Shown piece by piece: positions 18,860-28,048 of a DNA stretch of 64,000 bases. The notes under the pieces are model-generated. The model had not been told where the DNA came from. It made no database searches and was given only the letters and a program-made list of their open reading frames with translations. The position numbers and the translations under genes were made by a program. The number at the start of each line of letters is the position of its first letter. Positions within the stretch are counted from its first letter, which is position 1. Origin of the DNA: Epilithonimonas bovis DSM 19482 (GTDB lineage Bacteria > Bacteroidota > Bacteroidia > Flavobacteriales > Weeksellaceae). Location: contig NZ_FTPU01000005.1 of assembly GCF_900108115.1 (NCBI RefSeq), forward strand, positions 62,001 through 126,000. Direction: 5' to 3'.

Positions 18860-19837
18860 ATGACAGTTGCCATTGCTATACTTAACTGGAACGGAAAACA
18901 CTGGCTGAAGCAATTTTTGCCTTCGGTGATCAAGTATTCACAAGGTGCCGAAATTTATGTCATTGATAATGCCTCTACAGACGATTCTGTCAGTTTTTTA
19001 AAGACTGATTTCCCTGATGTTAAAGTTGTGCAGAATACTTCAAATTCGGGATTTGCAAAAGGTTATAATAAAGGGTTGAGATCTGTAAAAGCAGACATCT
19101 ACTGTTTGCTCAATTCTGATGTAGAAGTTACCGAAAACTGGCTAACACCGGTTCTTGCTCTGTTCTCCCGAGACAACAATATTGCAGCCATACAGCCAAA
19201 AATACTGGATTATAATCAAAAAAATAAATTTGAATTTGCCGGTGCGGGCGGCGGATTAATTGATAATCTTGGCTACCCGTACTGCAGAGGCCGTATTTTT
19301 GATGATATCGAGTTTGATAACGGCCAGTATGACGATGAAACCGAGATATTTTGGGCATCAGGCTGTGCGTTGTTTATCCGTTCAGAAGATTTTTGGGAGA
19401 TGGAAGGTTTTGATGAGAGATTCTTTGCCCATCAGGAAGAGATTGACCTCTGCTGGCGACTCAAAAATTCGGGTAAGAAAATCTATTACACTGGAAAATC
19501 CAAAGTTTACCATGTTGGTGGAGGCACTCTTAATAAGCAGAATCCTCAGAAAACCTATCTCAACTTCCGAAATAATCTCACGATGATGCTGAAGAACCTA
19601 CCCTCTTCAAGGGCGTTTTTTATTCTGTTTTTCAGGCTGTCGTTGGACGGCATTGCCAGTTTTTACTTAGCCTACAAAAATGGGTTTGAGCATCTTTGGG
19701 CAGTTCTGAAATCGCATGTTGGTTTTTACTGGCAGCTGCCAAAATCGATTATGCTGAGGCAGAAACATCAGATTGATCCTTATTATCAAACAAAATGGCT
19801 GATTTTCAAACATTTTTTAGGAGATAAAAGTAAATAA
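18860..19837 (+). CDS. Glycosyltransferase family 2 (rhamnosyltransferase-like)
   Basis: A 325-residue GT-A enzyme. It opens VAIAILNWNGKHWLKQFLPS, with VIDNASTDDS near residue 35, SGFAKGYNKGL near 62, and the metal-binding LNSDVEV near 86. FFAHQEEIDLCWRLKNSGKK is the acceptor-domain ED motif typical of GT2 enzymes that build surface polysaccharides. A C-terminal amphipathic region may associate with the membrane. It begins on the base after the acyltransferase stop and ends inside the TAATG junction with the next gene, so all three are translationally linked. An LPS role is plausible from context. Confidence 0.85.
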   Translation: MTVAIAILNWNGKHWLKQFLPSVIKYSQGAEIYVIDNASTDDSVSFLKTDFPDVKVVQNTSNSGFAKGYNKGLRSVKADIYCLLNSDVEVTENWLTPVLALFSRDNNIAAIQPKILDYNQKNKFEFAGAGGGLIDNLGYPYCRGRIFDDIEFDNGQYDDETEIFWASGCALFIRSEDFWEMEGFDERFFAHQEEIDLCWRLKNSGKKIYYTGKSKVYHVGGGTLNKQNPQKTYLNFRNNLTMMLKNLPSSRAFFILFFRLSLDGIASFYLAYKNGFEHLWAVLKSHVGFYWQLPKSIMLRQKHQIDPYYQTKWLIFKHFLGDKSK

Positions 19838-20394
19838 TGATGGATTTTATTGCTTTAGATTTTGAAACGGCCACCCATGAGAAAAACTCGGCCTGCGAAC
19901 TGGGAATTTGCATTGTGGAAAATGGTAAAATCAAGGAAACCAAATCCTGGCTTATAAAACCGCCATCATTCCCCTATTTTAACCGTCATAATGTTGCCGT
20001 TCATGGGATTAATCCGGAAGATGTGCAGCACGCTCCTACTTTTGATGAAGTTTGGTACGAGGTAGAAAAACTGATATATGGCAATCTGCTAATCGCACAT
20101 AATGCAGCCTTTGACGCCGGCGTTTTGCGTGGATGCTTGGATTATTATGGATTTTTCAAGCCCAATATCAACTATCTGTGCAGCATCGGCATTGCCAAAA
20201 AAGCATGGAAGGATCTCAAAAGTTATGGTTTGCGAAGCCTTGCAGATCATCACCAGATTAGTTTTAACCATCATCGGGCTGATGCCGATGCAGAAGTTTG
20301 CGCCAGGATTTCCCTCCTTAGCTTTGAAAGACTGATGATTACACGCAATGATGAGATCAACGATGTTTTCAGTAAAAGGATCAAGATTCTGTAA
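19837..20394 (+). CDS. DnaQ-like 3'-5' exonuclease
   Basis: A 185-residue DEDDh exonuclease of the DnaQ/epsilon superfamily. FIALDFETATHEKNSACELG carries the first metal ligands (D8, E10), LLIAHNAAFDAGVL the third acidic residue, and HHRADADAEVCARI the H-x4-D motif. It could be a standalone proofreading or repair nuclease. The short length means it is not a polymerase subunit with a long C-terminus. Start and previous stop overlap in TAATG, the third gene of the operon. It converges on apaG with 9 bases between stops. Confidence 0.85.
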   Translation: MMDFIALDFETATHEKNSACELGICIVENGKIKETKSWLIKPPSFPYFNRHNVAVHGINPEDVQHAPTFDEVWYEVEKLIYGNLLIAHNAAFDAGVLRGCLDYYGFFKPNINYLCSIGIAKKAWKDLKSYGLRSLADHHQISFNHHRADADAEVCARISLLSFERLMITRNDEINDVFSKRIKIL

Positions 20395-20403
20395 GACCAA
20401 TCA

Positions 20404-20787
20404 TTAGTTACTCAAAACTTCCGATACCAGATTAAATTTTGGGATTTCTGCTATAAAATGCGCTCCGTCTGAAGTCTCGAACTGGTAAGAGCCTTCCATA
20501 TTGCCAACGCCCGATTTCAGGATAACATTGGAAAAATAACTGAATGATTCACCACTTTCCAGAACCGGTGTCAACCCAATCACGCCAGCGCCTTCCACTT
20601 CTGTAAAGCCAAACCCAAGATCATAGATCATCCATCGCCTTGTCATCAACTTGACTGCTTTACTTCCCAGATTTTCAATTTCTATATTATACCGGAACAC
20701 AAAACGGTTTTCGGAAGGATAACTGTTATAATTATCATATTCGGTTGTTACACTTACTTTGATTTGTGATGTAATTTTTGATACCAT
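20404..20787 (-). CDS. apaG: ApaG-family protein
   Basis: A 127-residue single-domain protein with the ApaG/FBXO3 beta-sandwich pattern: VSVTTEYDNYNSYPSENRFV, FRYNIEIENLGSKAVKLMTR, RRWMIYDLGFGFTEVEGAGV and GNMEGSYQFETSDG. The family is linked to Co2+/Mg2+ resistance in enterobacteria, and the mechanism is unresolved. The length is normal. It lies between a convergent exonuclease gene and the divergent purB. Confidence 0.92.
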   Translation of the reverse strand: MVSKITSQIKVSVTTEYDNYNSYPSENRFVFRYNIEIENLGSKAVKLMTRRWMIYDLGFGFTEVEGAGVIGLTPVLESGESFSYFSNVILKSGVGNMEGSYQFETSDGAHFIAEIPKFNLVSEVLSN

Positions 20788-20907
20788 TCCGATTAGATTT
20801 TGATGTGAAAATACAAATATCCCGCCGAATTTTGGATTTTAAAATGATGATTAAGTTAAATCGTACACCTATCTGATAATAGATTTTATGCAATCGGTTA
20901 ATTTTCT

Positions 20908-20915
20908 TAATTTTG
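20908..20915 (+). promoter_or_regulatory. -7 promoter element of purB
   Basis: TAATTTTG matches TAnnTTTG and lies 27 bases upstream of the purB ATG. A TTTATG at about the right -33 distance is only a partial match. Confidence 0.45.
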
Positions 20916-20942
20916 TGTATCTAATAAAGTAAAAAGTAATAA

Positions 20943-22370
20943 ATGAATTCCTACAAAAATCCATTGGAAGAACGCTATTCCAGTGAAGAAATGCTGTTTA
21001 ATTTTTCGCCGGATAATAAGTTCCGCAACTGGAGAAAGCTTTGGATTGCCCTTGCCGAAATAGAAAAAGACCTTGGACTTGACATCACAGACGAGCAAAT
21101 CGCTGAATTGAAAGCCAATGCAGAAAACATTGATTATGATGCGGCTGCAGCTTACGAGAAAAAATTTCGTCACGATGTGATGGCTCACGTTCATACTTAT
21201 GGTGATGTAGCACCTTCTGCAAAAGGAATCATTCACTTGGGAGCTACCTCGGCATTTGTAGGAGATAATACAGATTTAATTCAAATCCGTGACGGACTTT
21301 TGATCTTGAAGAAAAAGTTGGTAAACGTGATGAAAAATCTTTCGGATTTTGCGATTCAGTATAAGGATTTACCGACTTTAGGATTCACGCACTTTCAACC
21401 AGCTCAGTTGACAACTGTTGGGAAAAGAGCAACGCTTTGGTTGCAAAGTTTAGTTCTTGACATCGAAGAGCTTGATTTCTTCTTGGAAACATTAAGATTT
21501 AGAGGTGTAAAAGGAACTACAGGAACTGCCGCAAGCTTCTTGGAACTTTTCAATGGAGATTATTCTAAAGTTAAACATTTAGATAAAGAATTGTCAAAAA
21601 GATTCGGTTTCGAAAAGGTTTTCGGAGTTTCCGGACAGACTTACGACAGAAAAATTGACGCAAAAGTGGTGGCTTTATTAGGAAATATCGCTCAATCTGC
21701 ACATAAATTCACAAACGACTTACGTTTACTTCAAAACCTCAAGGAAATTGAAGAACCATTCGAGAAAAACCAAATCGGTTCATCCGCAATGGCTTACAAG
21801 CGTAATCCAATGAGAAGCGAAAGAATCGGAGCACTGGCAAAATATGTAATGTCTTTGACTACAAGTTCTGCTATGGTCGCTTCTACACAATGGTTTGAAA
21901 GAACTTTGGACGATTCTGCAAATAAAAGGTTGACCATTCCGCAAGCATTTTTAGCGGTTGATGCAATCTTATTGATTTGGAACAACATTATGAACGGAAT
22001 CGTGGTCTATCCGAACAGAATCAACAAGCATATTATGGAAGAACTTCCTTTCATGGCGACAGAATACATCATTATGGAGGAAGTGAAAGCCGGTGGCGAC
22101 CGTCAGGAAATCCACGAAGTGATCAGAGTTCATTCTATGGAAGCGTCTAAAAAAGTGAAAGAAGAAGGTAAAGAAAACGACCTTATCGAAAGAATTTTAA
22201 ATGATGATTCATTGAAATTAGATAAATCAAAATTAAAAGAAGTTCTTGATCCTAAAAACTTCATCGGTTTTGCACCGATTCAGACGGAGGAATTCATTGC
22301 CAATGAAGTTCAGCCGATTATTGATGCAAACAGCGAATTGATTGGTTTGGAATCTGACCTGAAAGTATAA
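20943..22370 (+). CDS. purB: Adenylosuccinate lyase
   Basis: Cleaves SAICAR to AICAR and adenylosuccinate to AMP, releasing fumarate. The protein has 475 residues. Diagnostic blocks are PLEERYSSEEMLFNFSPDNK, HDVMAHVHTYGDVAPSAKG, LGATSAFVGDNTDL, TLGFTHFQPAQLTTVGKR and the lyase signature IGSSAMAYKRNPMRSERI near residue 277. The 475-residue form with an extended C-terminus resembles eukaryotic-type PurB, as in many Bacteroidota. purL lies 1.6 kb downstream, but the two are separated by a transposase locus. Confidence 0.95.
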   Translation: MNSYKNPLEERYSSEEMLFNFSPDNKFRNWRKLWIALAEIEKDLGLDITDEQIAELKANAENIDYDAAAAYEKKFRHDVMAHVHTYGDVAPSAKGIIHLGATSAFVGDNTDLIQIRDGLLILKKKLVNVMKNLSDFAIQYKDLPTLGFTHFQPAQLTTVGKRATLWLQSLVLDIEELDFFLETLRFRGVKGTTGTAASFLELFNGDYSKVKHLDKELSKRFGFEKVFGVSGQTYDRKIDAKVVALLGNIAQSAHKFTNDLRLLQNLKEIEEPFEKNQIGSSAMAYKRNPMRSERIGALAKYVMSLTTSSAMVASTQWFERTLDDSANKRLTIPQAFLAVDAILLIWNNIMNGIVVYPNRINKHIMEELPFMATEYIIMEEVKAGGDRQEIHEVIRVHSMEASKKVKEEGKENDLIERILNDDSLKLDKSKLKEVLDPKNFIGFAPIQTEEFIANEVQPIIDANSELIGLESDLKV

Positions 22371-22373
22371 ATT

Positions 22374-22400
22374 AATATGCAGTCTTTTGGGCTGCATATT
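22374..22400 (+). terminator. Terminator of purB
   Basis: A 9-bp stem (AATATGCAG / CTGCATATT) with a 9-base loop begins 4 bases after the purB stop and is followed by TTG. Confidence 0.65.
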
Positions 22401-22408
22401 TTGAGATA

Positions 22409-22619
<211 letters not shown>

Positions 22620-22674
22620 AAGAAAGGATTAGTTTCCATAGAAAACCTAACGAAGTATTCAATAAAGTCTATGT

Positions 22675-22682
22675 TATCTTTG
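22675..22682 (+). promoter_or_regulatory. -7 promoter element of the transposase gene
   Basis: TATCTTTG fits TAnnTTTG and lies 25 bases before the transposase ATG, outside the palindrome array. Confidence 0.4.
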
Positions 22683-22707
22683 TAAGAATTATGAAAAATA
22701 AAACCCT

Positions 22708-23181
22708 ATGCCTAATACATATACACAGATTTATATTCAAGTCGTTTTTGCTACAAAAGGACGTGATATTAAAATTAAATCGGAAGTAAGAGATGAAATT
22801 GAAAAATACATTTGTGGAATATTTAGCAATAAGAAACAAAAAGTATTGGCTATTTATGCAAATCCTGACCATTTGCATATATTTTTCAGTTATAAAAATT
22901 TGCAGATAACAATTCCGGAATTGATAAAAACTGTAAAAATTGAGTCTACAAATTTTATAAATGATAAAAAGCTGTGTTTGGGGAAATTTTCTTGGCAGAA
23001 AGGTTATGGTGCATTTTCTTATGCTAAAAGTCAAAAGGATAAAGTTGTGAATTATGTTCTGAATCAGGAAAAACACCATTCAAAGAAAAGCTTTAGAGAA
23101 GAATATCTGGAAATGCTGAATGCTTTTGAAATTGAATTTAAAAATGAATATTTGTTTGAATTTTATGATGATGTAAAATAA
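22708..23181 (+). CDS. IS200-like (Y1, HUH) transposase, RAYT-like
   Basis: A 157-residue single-domain Y1 transposase that cleaves and rejoins single-stranded DNA. The HUH metal site is HLH in ANPDHLHIFF (H55, H57). The nucleophile is most likely Y116 in YVLNQ, the Y-x3-Q motif, followed by EKHHSKKSFREEYLEML. GKFSWQKGYGAFSYAKSQ is also typical. There is no accessory TnpB. Palindrome arrays of the same composition flank the gene on both sides, which is the layout of REP-associated tyrosine transposases rather than an ordinary IS with unique ends. The gene looks intact. Whether it is an active IS or a domesticated RAYT is inference. Confidence 0.88.
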   Translation: MPNTYTQIYIQVVFATKGRDIKIKSEVRDEIEKYICGIFSNKKQKVLAIYANPDHLHIFFSYKNLQITIPELIKTVKIESTNFINDKKLCLGKFSWQKGYGAFSYAKSQKDKVVNYVLNQEKHHSKKSFREEYLEMLNAFEIEFKNEYLFEFYDDVK

Positions 23182-23223
23182 TTTTGTGATAAAATAATTA
23201 TTTATTATGGTTGATGAAAGATA

Positions 23224-23410
23224 GCAGTCCTACGGACTGCTCCCTTCTGGATTGATTTTTCTACAACTATTACTATTACTACACAGATACGATTCCTACG
23301 GAATCTGCCCTTTGAAAAAATGAGAAAGAAACATTCCGTAGGAATGTTATCTGTGTAGCAAGAAGATGAATAAGCAAAATTCGCAGTCCATAGGACTGCA
23401 ATCTGTGTAG
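23224..23410. repeat. Four-palindrome array, right of the transposase
   Basis: GCAGTCCTACGGACTGC (23224-23240), GATTCCTACGGAATC (23291-23305, preceded by CTACACAGAT, the inverted tail), AACATTCCGTAGGAATGTT (23330-23348) plus ATCTGTGTAG, and GCAGTCCATAGGACTGC (23383-23399) plus ATCTGTGTAG (23401-23410). It is a direct repeat of the left array. Palindromes 1-2 and 3-4 are oppositely oriented, giving a nested REPIN-like pair. Confidence 0.88.
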
Positions 23411-23430
23411 AAAAATTGTTAAATAAAAAT

Positions 23431-23934
23431 ATGGAAAAAAATAAAATTAAAGAAAGAGAAAACGAACTGCTTGATTTAGTCAGGATATTTTGTAGTCAAA
23501 AGCTTGATAAAGAATACCTTTTTCTATGTGAAAAACTCGTCAAAAAGATGGGCAGAAAAAGAGATATTCCCTTTAAAAGCGGTAAATTAGAAATATGGGC
23601 TGCGGCGATAATACACGCTATCGGCAGTATAAATTTCCTGTTTGATAAATCTTTTCAGCCCTATCTAAAGTCTGATGAAATCAACGAATTTTTTCAAACA
23701 AAAAGTTCTACCGTTTCTACAAAATCTCGTCAAATAAGAAATATGTTTGATTTGTGGTATTTCAGTCCCGAATTTTCGACAAAAAAAATGAGCAATGATA
23801 ATCCATTTAATGATATGGTTATGATTGATGGAATGATTGCTCCTGTATCTGAATTACCTGAGGAATTGCAGATTCTGCTAAAAAATGAAAGAGCAAATGG
23901 CAGAGATTTGGAATTTACCACAGATTCGGAATAA
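23431..23934 (+). CDS. DUF6398 domain protein
   Basis: A 167-residue protein of unknown function matching the DUF6398 pattern: LLDLVRIFCSQKLDKEYLFL, CEKLVKKMGRKRDIPFKSGK, LEIWAAAIIHAIGSINFLFD and TKSSTVSTKSRQIRNMFDLW. The last block looks like a helix-turn-helix-type segment used as a regulator-like module, but function is not established. ATG 23431 is preferred over a TTG at 23416. It sits directly beside the right palindrome array and 37 bases before purL, so it could have arrived with the transposase locus or share the purL message. Confidence 0.65.
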   Translation: MEKNKIKERENELLDLVRIFCSQKLDKEYLFLCEKLVKKMGRKRDIPFKSGKLEIWAAAIIHAIGSINFLFDKSFQPYLKSDEINEFFQTKSSTVSTKSRQIRNMFDLWYFSPEFSTKKMSNDNPFNDMVMIDGMIAPVSELPEELQILLKNERANGRDLEFTTDSE

Positions 23935-23971
23935 AAAAATTAAAAATAAATCTAATAAAATCTGACATCTA

Positions 23972-26900
23972 ATGTCTAATAACAAAAGAATTTTCGTAGA
24001 AAAAAGAGGAATTTTCGATGTAGAAAGTCCAAAAATTTTTGATGAAGTAAAAGCGGTTGTTTCGTCCATCCAAAGTGTAAAAGTGTATAACATTTACGAT
24101 ATTTTCGGATTAAATAACGGTGAATTCGAAAAAGTAGTCAAAAGTACTTTCGTAGACCCCGTTACTGATATTTTGCACGAAGAAAACCCTGCAAAAGGAA
24201 TCTATTTCGCAATGGAATTCTTGCCGGGACAATACGACCAGCGTGCGGATTCTGCTCAGCAATGTATCGCATTACTAACCGGAAATGAAAAATCCAAAGT
24301 AAGAAGCGGAAATTTAATAGAAATAAATGGCATTAATGATGCCGATTTGGCAAAAATCAAAGACCTTCTCATCAATAAAGTAGAATCTCAGGAAAAAGAT
24401 TTAAGTATCTTAGATATTCCTGCGGAAGAAACGCCGTCAAAGGTTATTGTTCACGAAGGTTTTAACGATTTTGATGATGTTCAGCTTGCTGACTTCTATA
24501 ATTCTCACGGTTTTGCATTAGGTTTGGACGATTTGAAATTCATTCAGGAATATTTTAAATCCGAACAGAGAGATCCAACGGAAACGGAATTGAAAGTTTT
24601 AGATACTTACTGGAGCGACCACTGTCGTCACACCACATTTGAAACAGAATTATCAAATATTGAGTTCGAAGGACAGTTTAAACATACATTGGAAACCATT
24701 TTCAATGATTATATCGAAAAAAGAAAATTCTTAGGACGCGAATTGAAACCGATCTCTTTAATGGATTTGGCAACGGTTTGCGGAAGATATTTCCATAAAA
24801 CAGGTGAGTTGGAAAACCTTGTTGTATCTGATGAAATCAACGCCTGTACCATCCAAATCGAAGCTGAATACGATGGTAAGAAAGAACCTTGGTATTTATT
24901 ATTTAAAAATGAAACACACAATCACCCGACAGAAATCGAACCTTTTGGCGGTGCTTCAACCTGTTTAGGAGGAGCCATCAGAGATCCTTTATCCGGGCGT
25001 TCTTTTGTTTTCCAGGCAATGAGATTGACGGGTGCAGCAGATGTTTTGGAACCGGTCGATAAAACGTTACCGGGAAAATTACCTCAAAAAACAATCACAA
25101 AACAGGCGGCAAACGGATATTCTTCTTATGGTAACCAAATTGGTTTGGCAACCACGATGGTATCTGAAATCTATGACGAAGGCTACAAAGCGAAAAGAAT
25201 GGAGGTTGGTTTCGTTGCCGGAGCAGTTCCTGTGGATTGGGTAAGACGTGAAAAGCCTGAAGCTGGTGATTCAATCATTATTTTAGGTGGTGCGACTGGT
25301 CGCGATGGCGTTGGTGGAGCAAGCGGAAGTTCAAAAGAACAGGACGAAACTTCAATTCACACGATGAGCTCTGAAGTTCAGAAAGGAAATGCGGTTGAAG
25401 AACGTAAAATCCAGAGATTATTCAGAAATCCTGAAGTGACGAGATTGATTAAAAAATCGAACGACTTTGGAGCTGGAGGTGTTTCTGTAGCGATCGGTGA
25501 AATCGCTGATTCTTTAGAAGTAAACTTGGATGTTTTACCTTTAAAATATGAAGGTTTAAACGGAACTGAGCTTGCTATTTCAGAATCTCAGGAAAGAATG
25601 GCGGTTGTGGTTGAACCTAAAGATAAAGAACAGTTTATCAAATTCTGTGAGGCTGAAAATATTGTCGCTGTGGAAGTTGCAAAAGTAACGGATTCCGGAA
25701 GAATGCAGATGTTCTGGAAAGGTGATAAAATTGTAGATCTTTCAAGAGAATTCTTAGATACGAACGGTTGTTCAAAAAGTCAGGAAGTTAGAATCACGAA
25801 CCTTAATGAAGTAAAAGAAGAAACGCCATCATTCAATGAAGAGAATTTCTTAAAGATTTTAAGCGATAAAAATGTTGCTTCTCAAAAAGGTTTGTTGGAA
25901 ATGTTCGATTCTTCTGTGGGCGGAACTACGGTTGCGATGCCTTTAGGCGGAAAATATCAGCAGACTTTGATGGAAGGAAGCGTTCAGACATTGCCGATTC
26001 TCGGAGCGAAAAATATCGAAACGGTTTCTTTGGCAAGTTGGGGATTTGATGCTGAAATATCTAAGCAAAACTCATTGTTAGGAGCATCTTACGCAGTTGT
26101 TGAAAGTGTGGCGAAAATCGTTGCAATGGGTGGCGATTATAAAAATATCAGATTCAGTTTCCAGGAATATTTTGAGAAATTAGGTCAGAATCCTGAAAAA
26201 TGGGGAAAACCTTTGGCTTCACTTTTGGGAGCTTATGATGCCCAAATCAATTTCGGTTTGGCTGCCATCGGAGGAAAAGATTCAATGAGTGGAACGTATC
26301 AGGATCTGAATGTTCCGCCAACATTGATTTCTTTTGCTTGTGCCAACGGAGAAAAGAAAAACATTATCTCTCCTGAATTTAAAAACGAAGGAAATAAAGT
26401 TTATTTCTTCAATCATATTGCTCAGGAAAACGGACTTCCGAATTATGATGCTTTAAAAGATGTTTATGAATTCATTTTCGAAAACATTAAAGCAGGAAAA
26501 ATCGTTTCTGTGAAAACAGTTAAAGAAGGTGGAGTTGCAGTTGCTTTAGCAAAGATGAGCTTCGGAAACAGATTAGGTGCTGAAATTACAGTTGATGAAA
26601 CTGCTTTATTAGCGAAAAATATCGGAAGCTTAATCATTGAATCTAAAGAAGAATTAAGCACTGTAAATCTTCAATTCATTGGAGAAGTTAAAGATTCAAA
26701 TGTTATTAAAATTAATGATGTTGAATTCGCAATTGGAAAATTGTTAGCAGCCAACACAAACACGTTTGAAAATCTTTTCCCAACAGTTGAAAAAGAAAAA
26801 TTGACGGTTGCTATTGATGAGAAATTAAACTCAATCAACCTACGAAATATCATTATCAAGAAACACGGGATTGCTCAGCCAAAAGTATTCGCACCGGTTT

Positions 26901-27667
26901 TCCCGGGAACAAACTGTGAGTATGATACGTTGAATGCTTTCGCAAAAGAAGGAGCTGTAATCAGCAGTTTACCTTTAATCAACATCAATCACCAATTATT
27001 AGATGAAAGTATTGATGCTTGGGTTGAGGAAATCAAAACTTCTCAGATTCTGGCTTTCTCAGGAGGTTTCTCTGCAGGTGACGAGCCGGATGGTTCTGCA
27101 AAATTCATTGTTAACGTTTTGAAAAACGAGAAAATGAAAAATGCCGTTCACGAATTACTCGACAGAGACGGTATGATTATCGGGATCTGCAACGGTTTCC
27201 AGGCGTTGGTGAAGTCTGGATTGTTGCCTTACGGAAGAATTAAAGATTTGGATGAGAACTCTCCTACTTTGGCTCACAACGCTATCAGACGACATATTTC
27301 CCAAATGGTCAACGTGAAAGTTGTAAATGATGAATCACCTTGGTTAAAAGGAATGAAAGACCAGGTTTTCACAATCCCGATTTCTCACGGTGAAGGTCGT
27401 TTTATGGCTTCGGAAGCAGAAATTCAAAAACTGTATGAGAACGGACAGATTGCGACTCAATATTTGGATTTAGATGGAAACATCGCGCACGGAATGCCGT
27501 TCAACCCCAATAATTCATTGTTCGGAATAGAAGGAATCACAAGTCCTGACGGAAAAATCTTCGGCAGGATGGGACATCCGGAACGCTTCGCAGAAGGCTT
27601 GATGAAAAATATCCCAACTGCGAATTATCACAATATCTTTAAGAATGGAGTGGAGTATTTCAAATAA
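23972..27667 (+). CDS. purL: Phosphoribosylformylglycinamidine synthase
   Basis: Large single-chain FGAM synthase (1231 residues) that converts FGAR to FGAM with glutamine and ATP in purine synthesis. Order: an N-terminal PurS-like region; a linker with LSDHCRH-type motif (SDHCRHTTF near residue 213); FGAM synthase halves with NETHNHPTEIEPFGGASTC, GGATGRDGVGGASGSS and AAIGGKDSMSGTYQD; and a C-terminal class I glutaminase with the nucleophile in GICNGFQALVKSGLLP and SHGEGRF plus GHPERF completing the triad. All catalytic blocks are present. This is the long PurL form rather than the PurLQS form. Confidence 0.96.
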   Translation: MSNNKRIFVEKRGIFDVESPKIFDEVKAVVSSIQSVKVYNIYDIFGLNNGEFEKVVKSTFVDPVTDILHEENPAKGIYFAMEFLPGQYDQRADSAQQCIALLTGNEKSKVRSGNLIEINGINDADLAKIKDLLINKVESQEKDLSILDIPAEETPSKVIVHEGFNDFDDVQLADFYNSHGFALGLDDLKFIQEYFKSEQRDPTETELKVLDTYWSDHCRHTTFETELSNIEFEGQFKHTLETIFNDYIEKRKFLGRELKPISLMDLATVCGRYFHKTGELENLVVSDEINACTIQIEAEYDGKKEPWYLLFKNETHNHPTEIEPFGGASTCLGGAIRDPLSGRSFVFQAMRLTGAADVLEPVDKTLPGKLPQKTITKQAANGYSSYGNQIGLATTMVSEIYDEGYKAKRMEVGFVAGAVPVDWVRREKPEAGDSIIILGGATGRDGVGGASGSSKEQDETSIHTMSSEVQKGNAVEERKIQRLFRNPEVTRLIKKSNDFGAGGVSVAIGEIADSLEVNLDVLPLKYEGLNGTELAISESQERMAVVVEPKDKEQFIKFCEAENIVAVEVAKVTDSGRMQMFWKGDKIVDLSREFLDTNGCSKSQEVRITNLNEVKEETPSFNEENFLKILSDKNVASQKGLLEMFDSSVGGTTVAMPLGGKYQQTLMEGSVQTLPILGAKNIETVSLASWGFDAEISKQNSLLGASYAVVESVAKIVAMGGDYKNIRFSFQEYFEKLGQNPEKWGKPLASLLGAYDAQINFGLAAIGGKDSMSGTYQDLNVPPTLISFACANGEKKNIISPEFKNEGNKVYFFNHIAQENGLPNYDALKDVYEFIFENIKAGKIVSVKTVKEGGVAVALAKMSFGNRLGAEITVDETALLAKNIGSLIIESKEELSTVNLQFIGEVKDSNVIKINDVEFAIGKLLAANTNTFENLFPTVEKEKLTVAIDEKLNSINLRNIIIKKHGIAQPKVFAPVFPGTNCEYDTLNAFAKEGAVISSLPLININHQLLDESIDAWVEEIKTSQILAFSGGFSAGDEPDGSAKFIVNVLKNEKMKNAVHELLDRDGMIIGICNGFQALVKSGLLPYGRIKDLDENSPTLAHNAIRRHISQMVNVKVVNDESPWLKGMKDQVFTIPISHGEGRFMASEAEIQKLYENGQIATQYLDLDGNIAHGMPFNPNNSLFGIEGITSPDGKIFGRMGHPERFAEGLMKNIPTANYHNIFKNGVEYFK

Positions 27668-27677
27668 CAACAAAAAA

Positions 27678-28034
27678 ATGACTGTCATCAATGGCGGTCA
27701 TTTTTCAGATTTAGAAGGATTTTACAACGAAGTTTCTGAACTTTTTATGAATGATGAAGATTGGAAAGTCGGGACTTTGGATGGTTTCGATGATATTTTG
27801 TATGGAGTAGAATCAGATATTACCTGGAAAGATTCTCAGAAATCAAAAAAAGATTTAGGTTTTGAATTGACCAAAGAATTTTATGAAAACAAGATCCGAA
27901 TCGGGAAACCTTTCAATGTCGATTTGATTAAACAAAAACTGGGTGATTTGATGGATGGAAAAGGAGAAACCTTATTCGAAATTCTAGTTGAAATTATAGA
28001 ATCGCATCAAAACATTAAACTAATTTTGGACTGA
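27678..28034 (+). CDS. Barstar-family protein
   Basis: A 118-residue acidic protein resembling barstar, the intracellular inhibitor of barnase-type RNases: INGGHFSDLEGFYNEVSELF, then VGTLDGFDDILYGVESDITW, which matches the barstar segment that contacts the RNase, and a C-terminal FEILVEIIESHQNIKLIL. ATG 27678 starts 11 bases after the purL stop. An earlier start would overlap purL. No RNase or secretion gene lies nearby, so it is an orphan immunity-like gene cotranscribed with purL and the SGNH hydrolase. The family call rests on pattern only. Confidence 0.65.
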   Translation: MTVINGGHFSDLEGFYNEVSELFMNDEDWKVGTLDGFDDILYGVESDITWKDSQKSKKDLGFELTKEFYENKIRIGKPFNVDLIKQKLGDLMDGKGETLFEILVEIIESHQNIKLILD

Positions 28035-28048
28035 TTTAAAACAAGACA

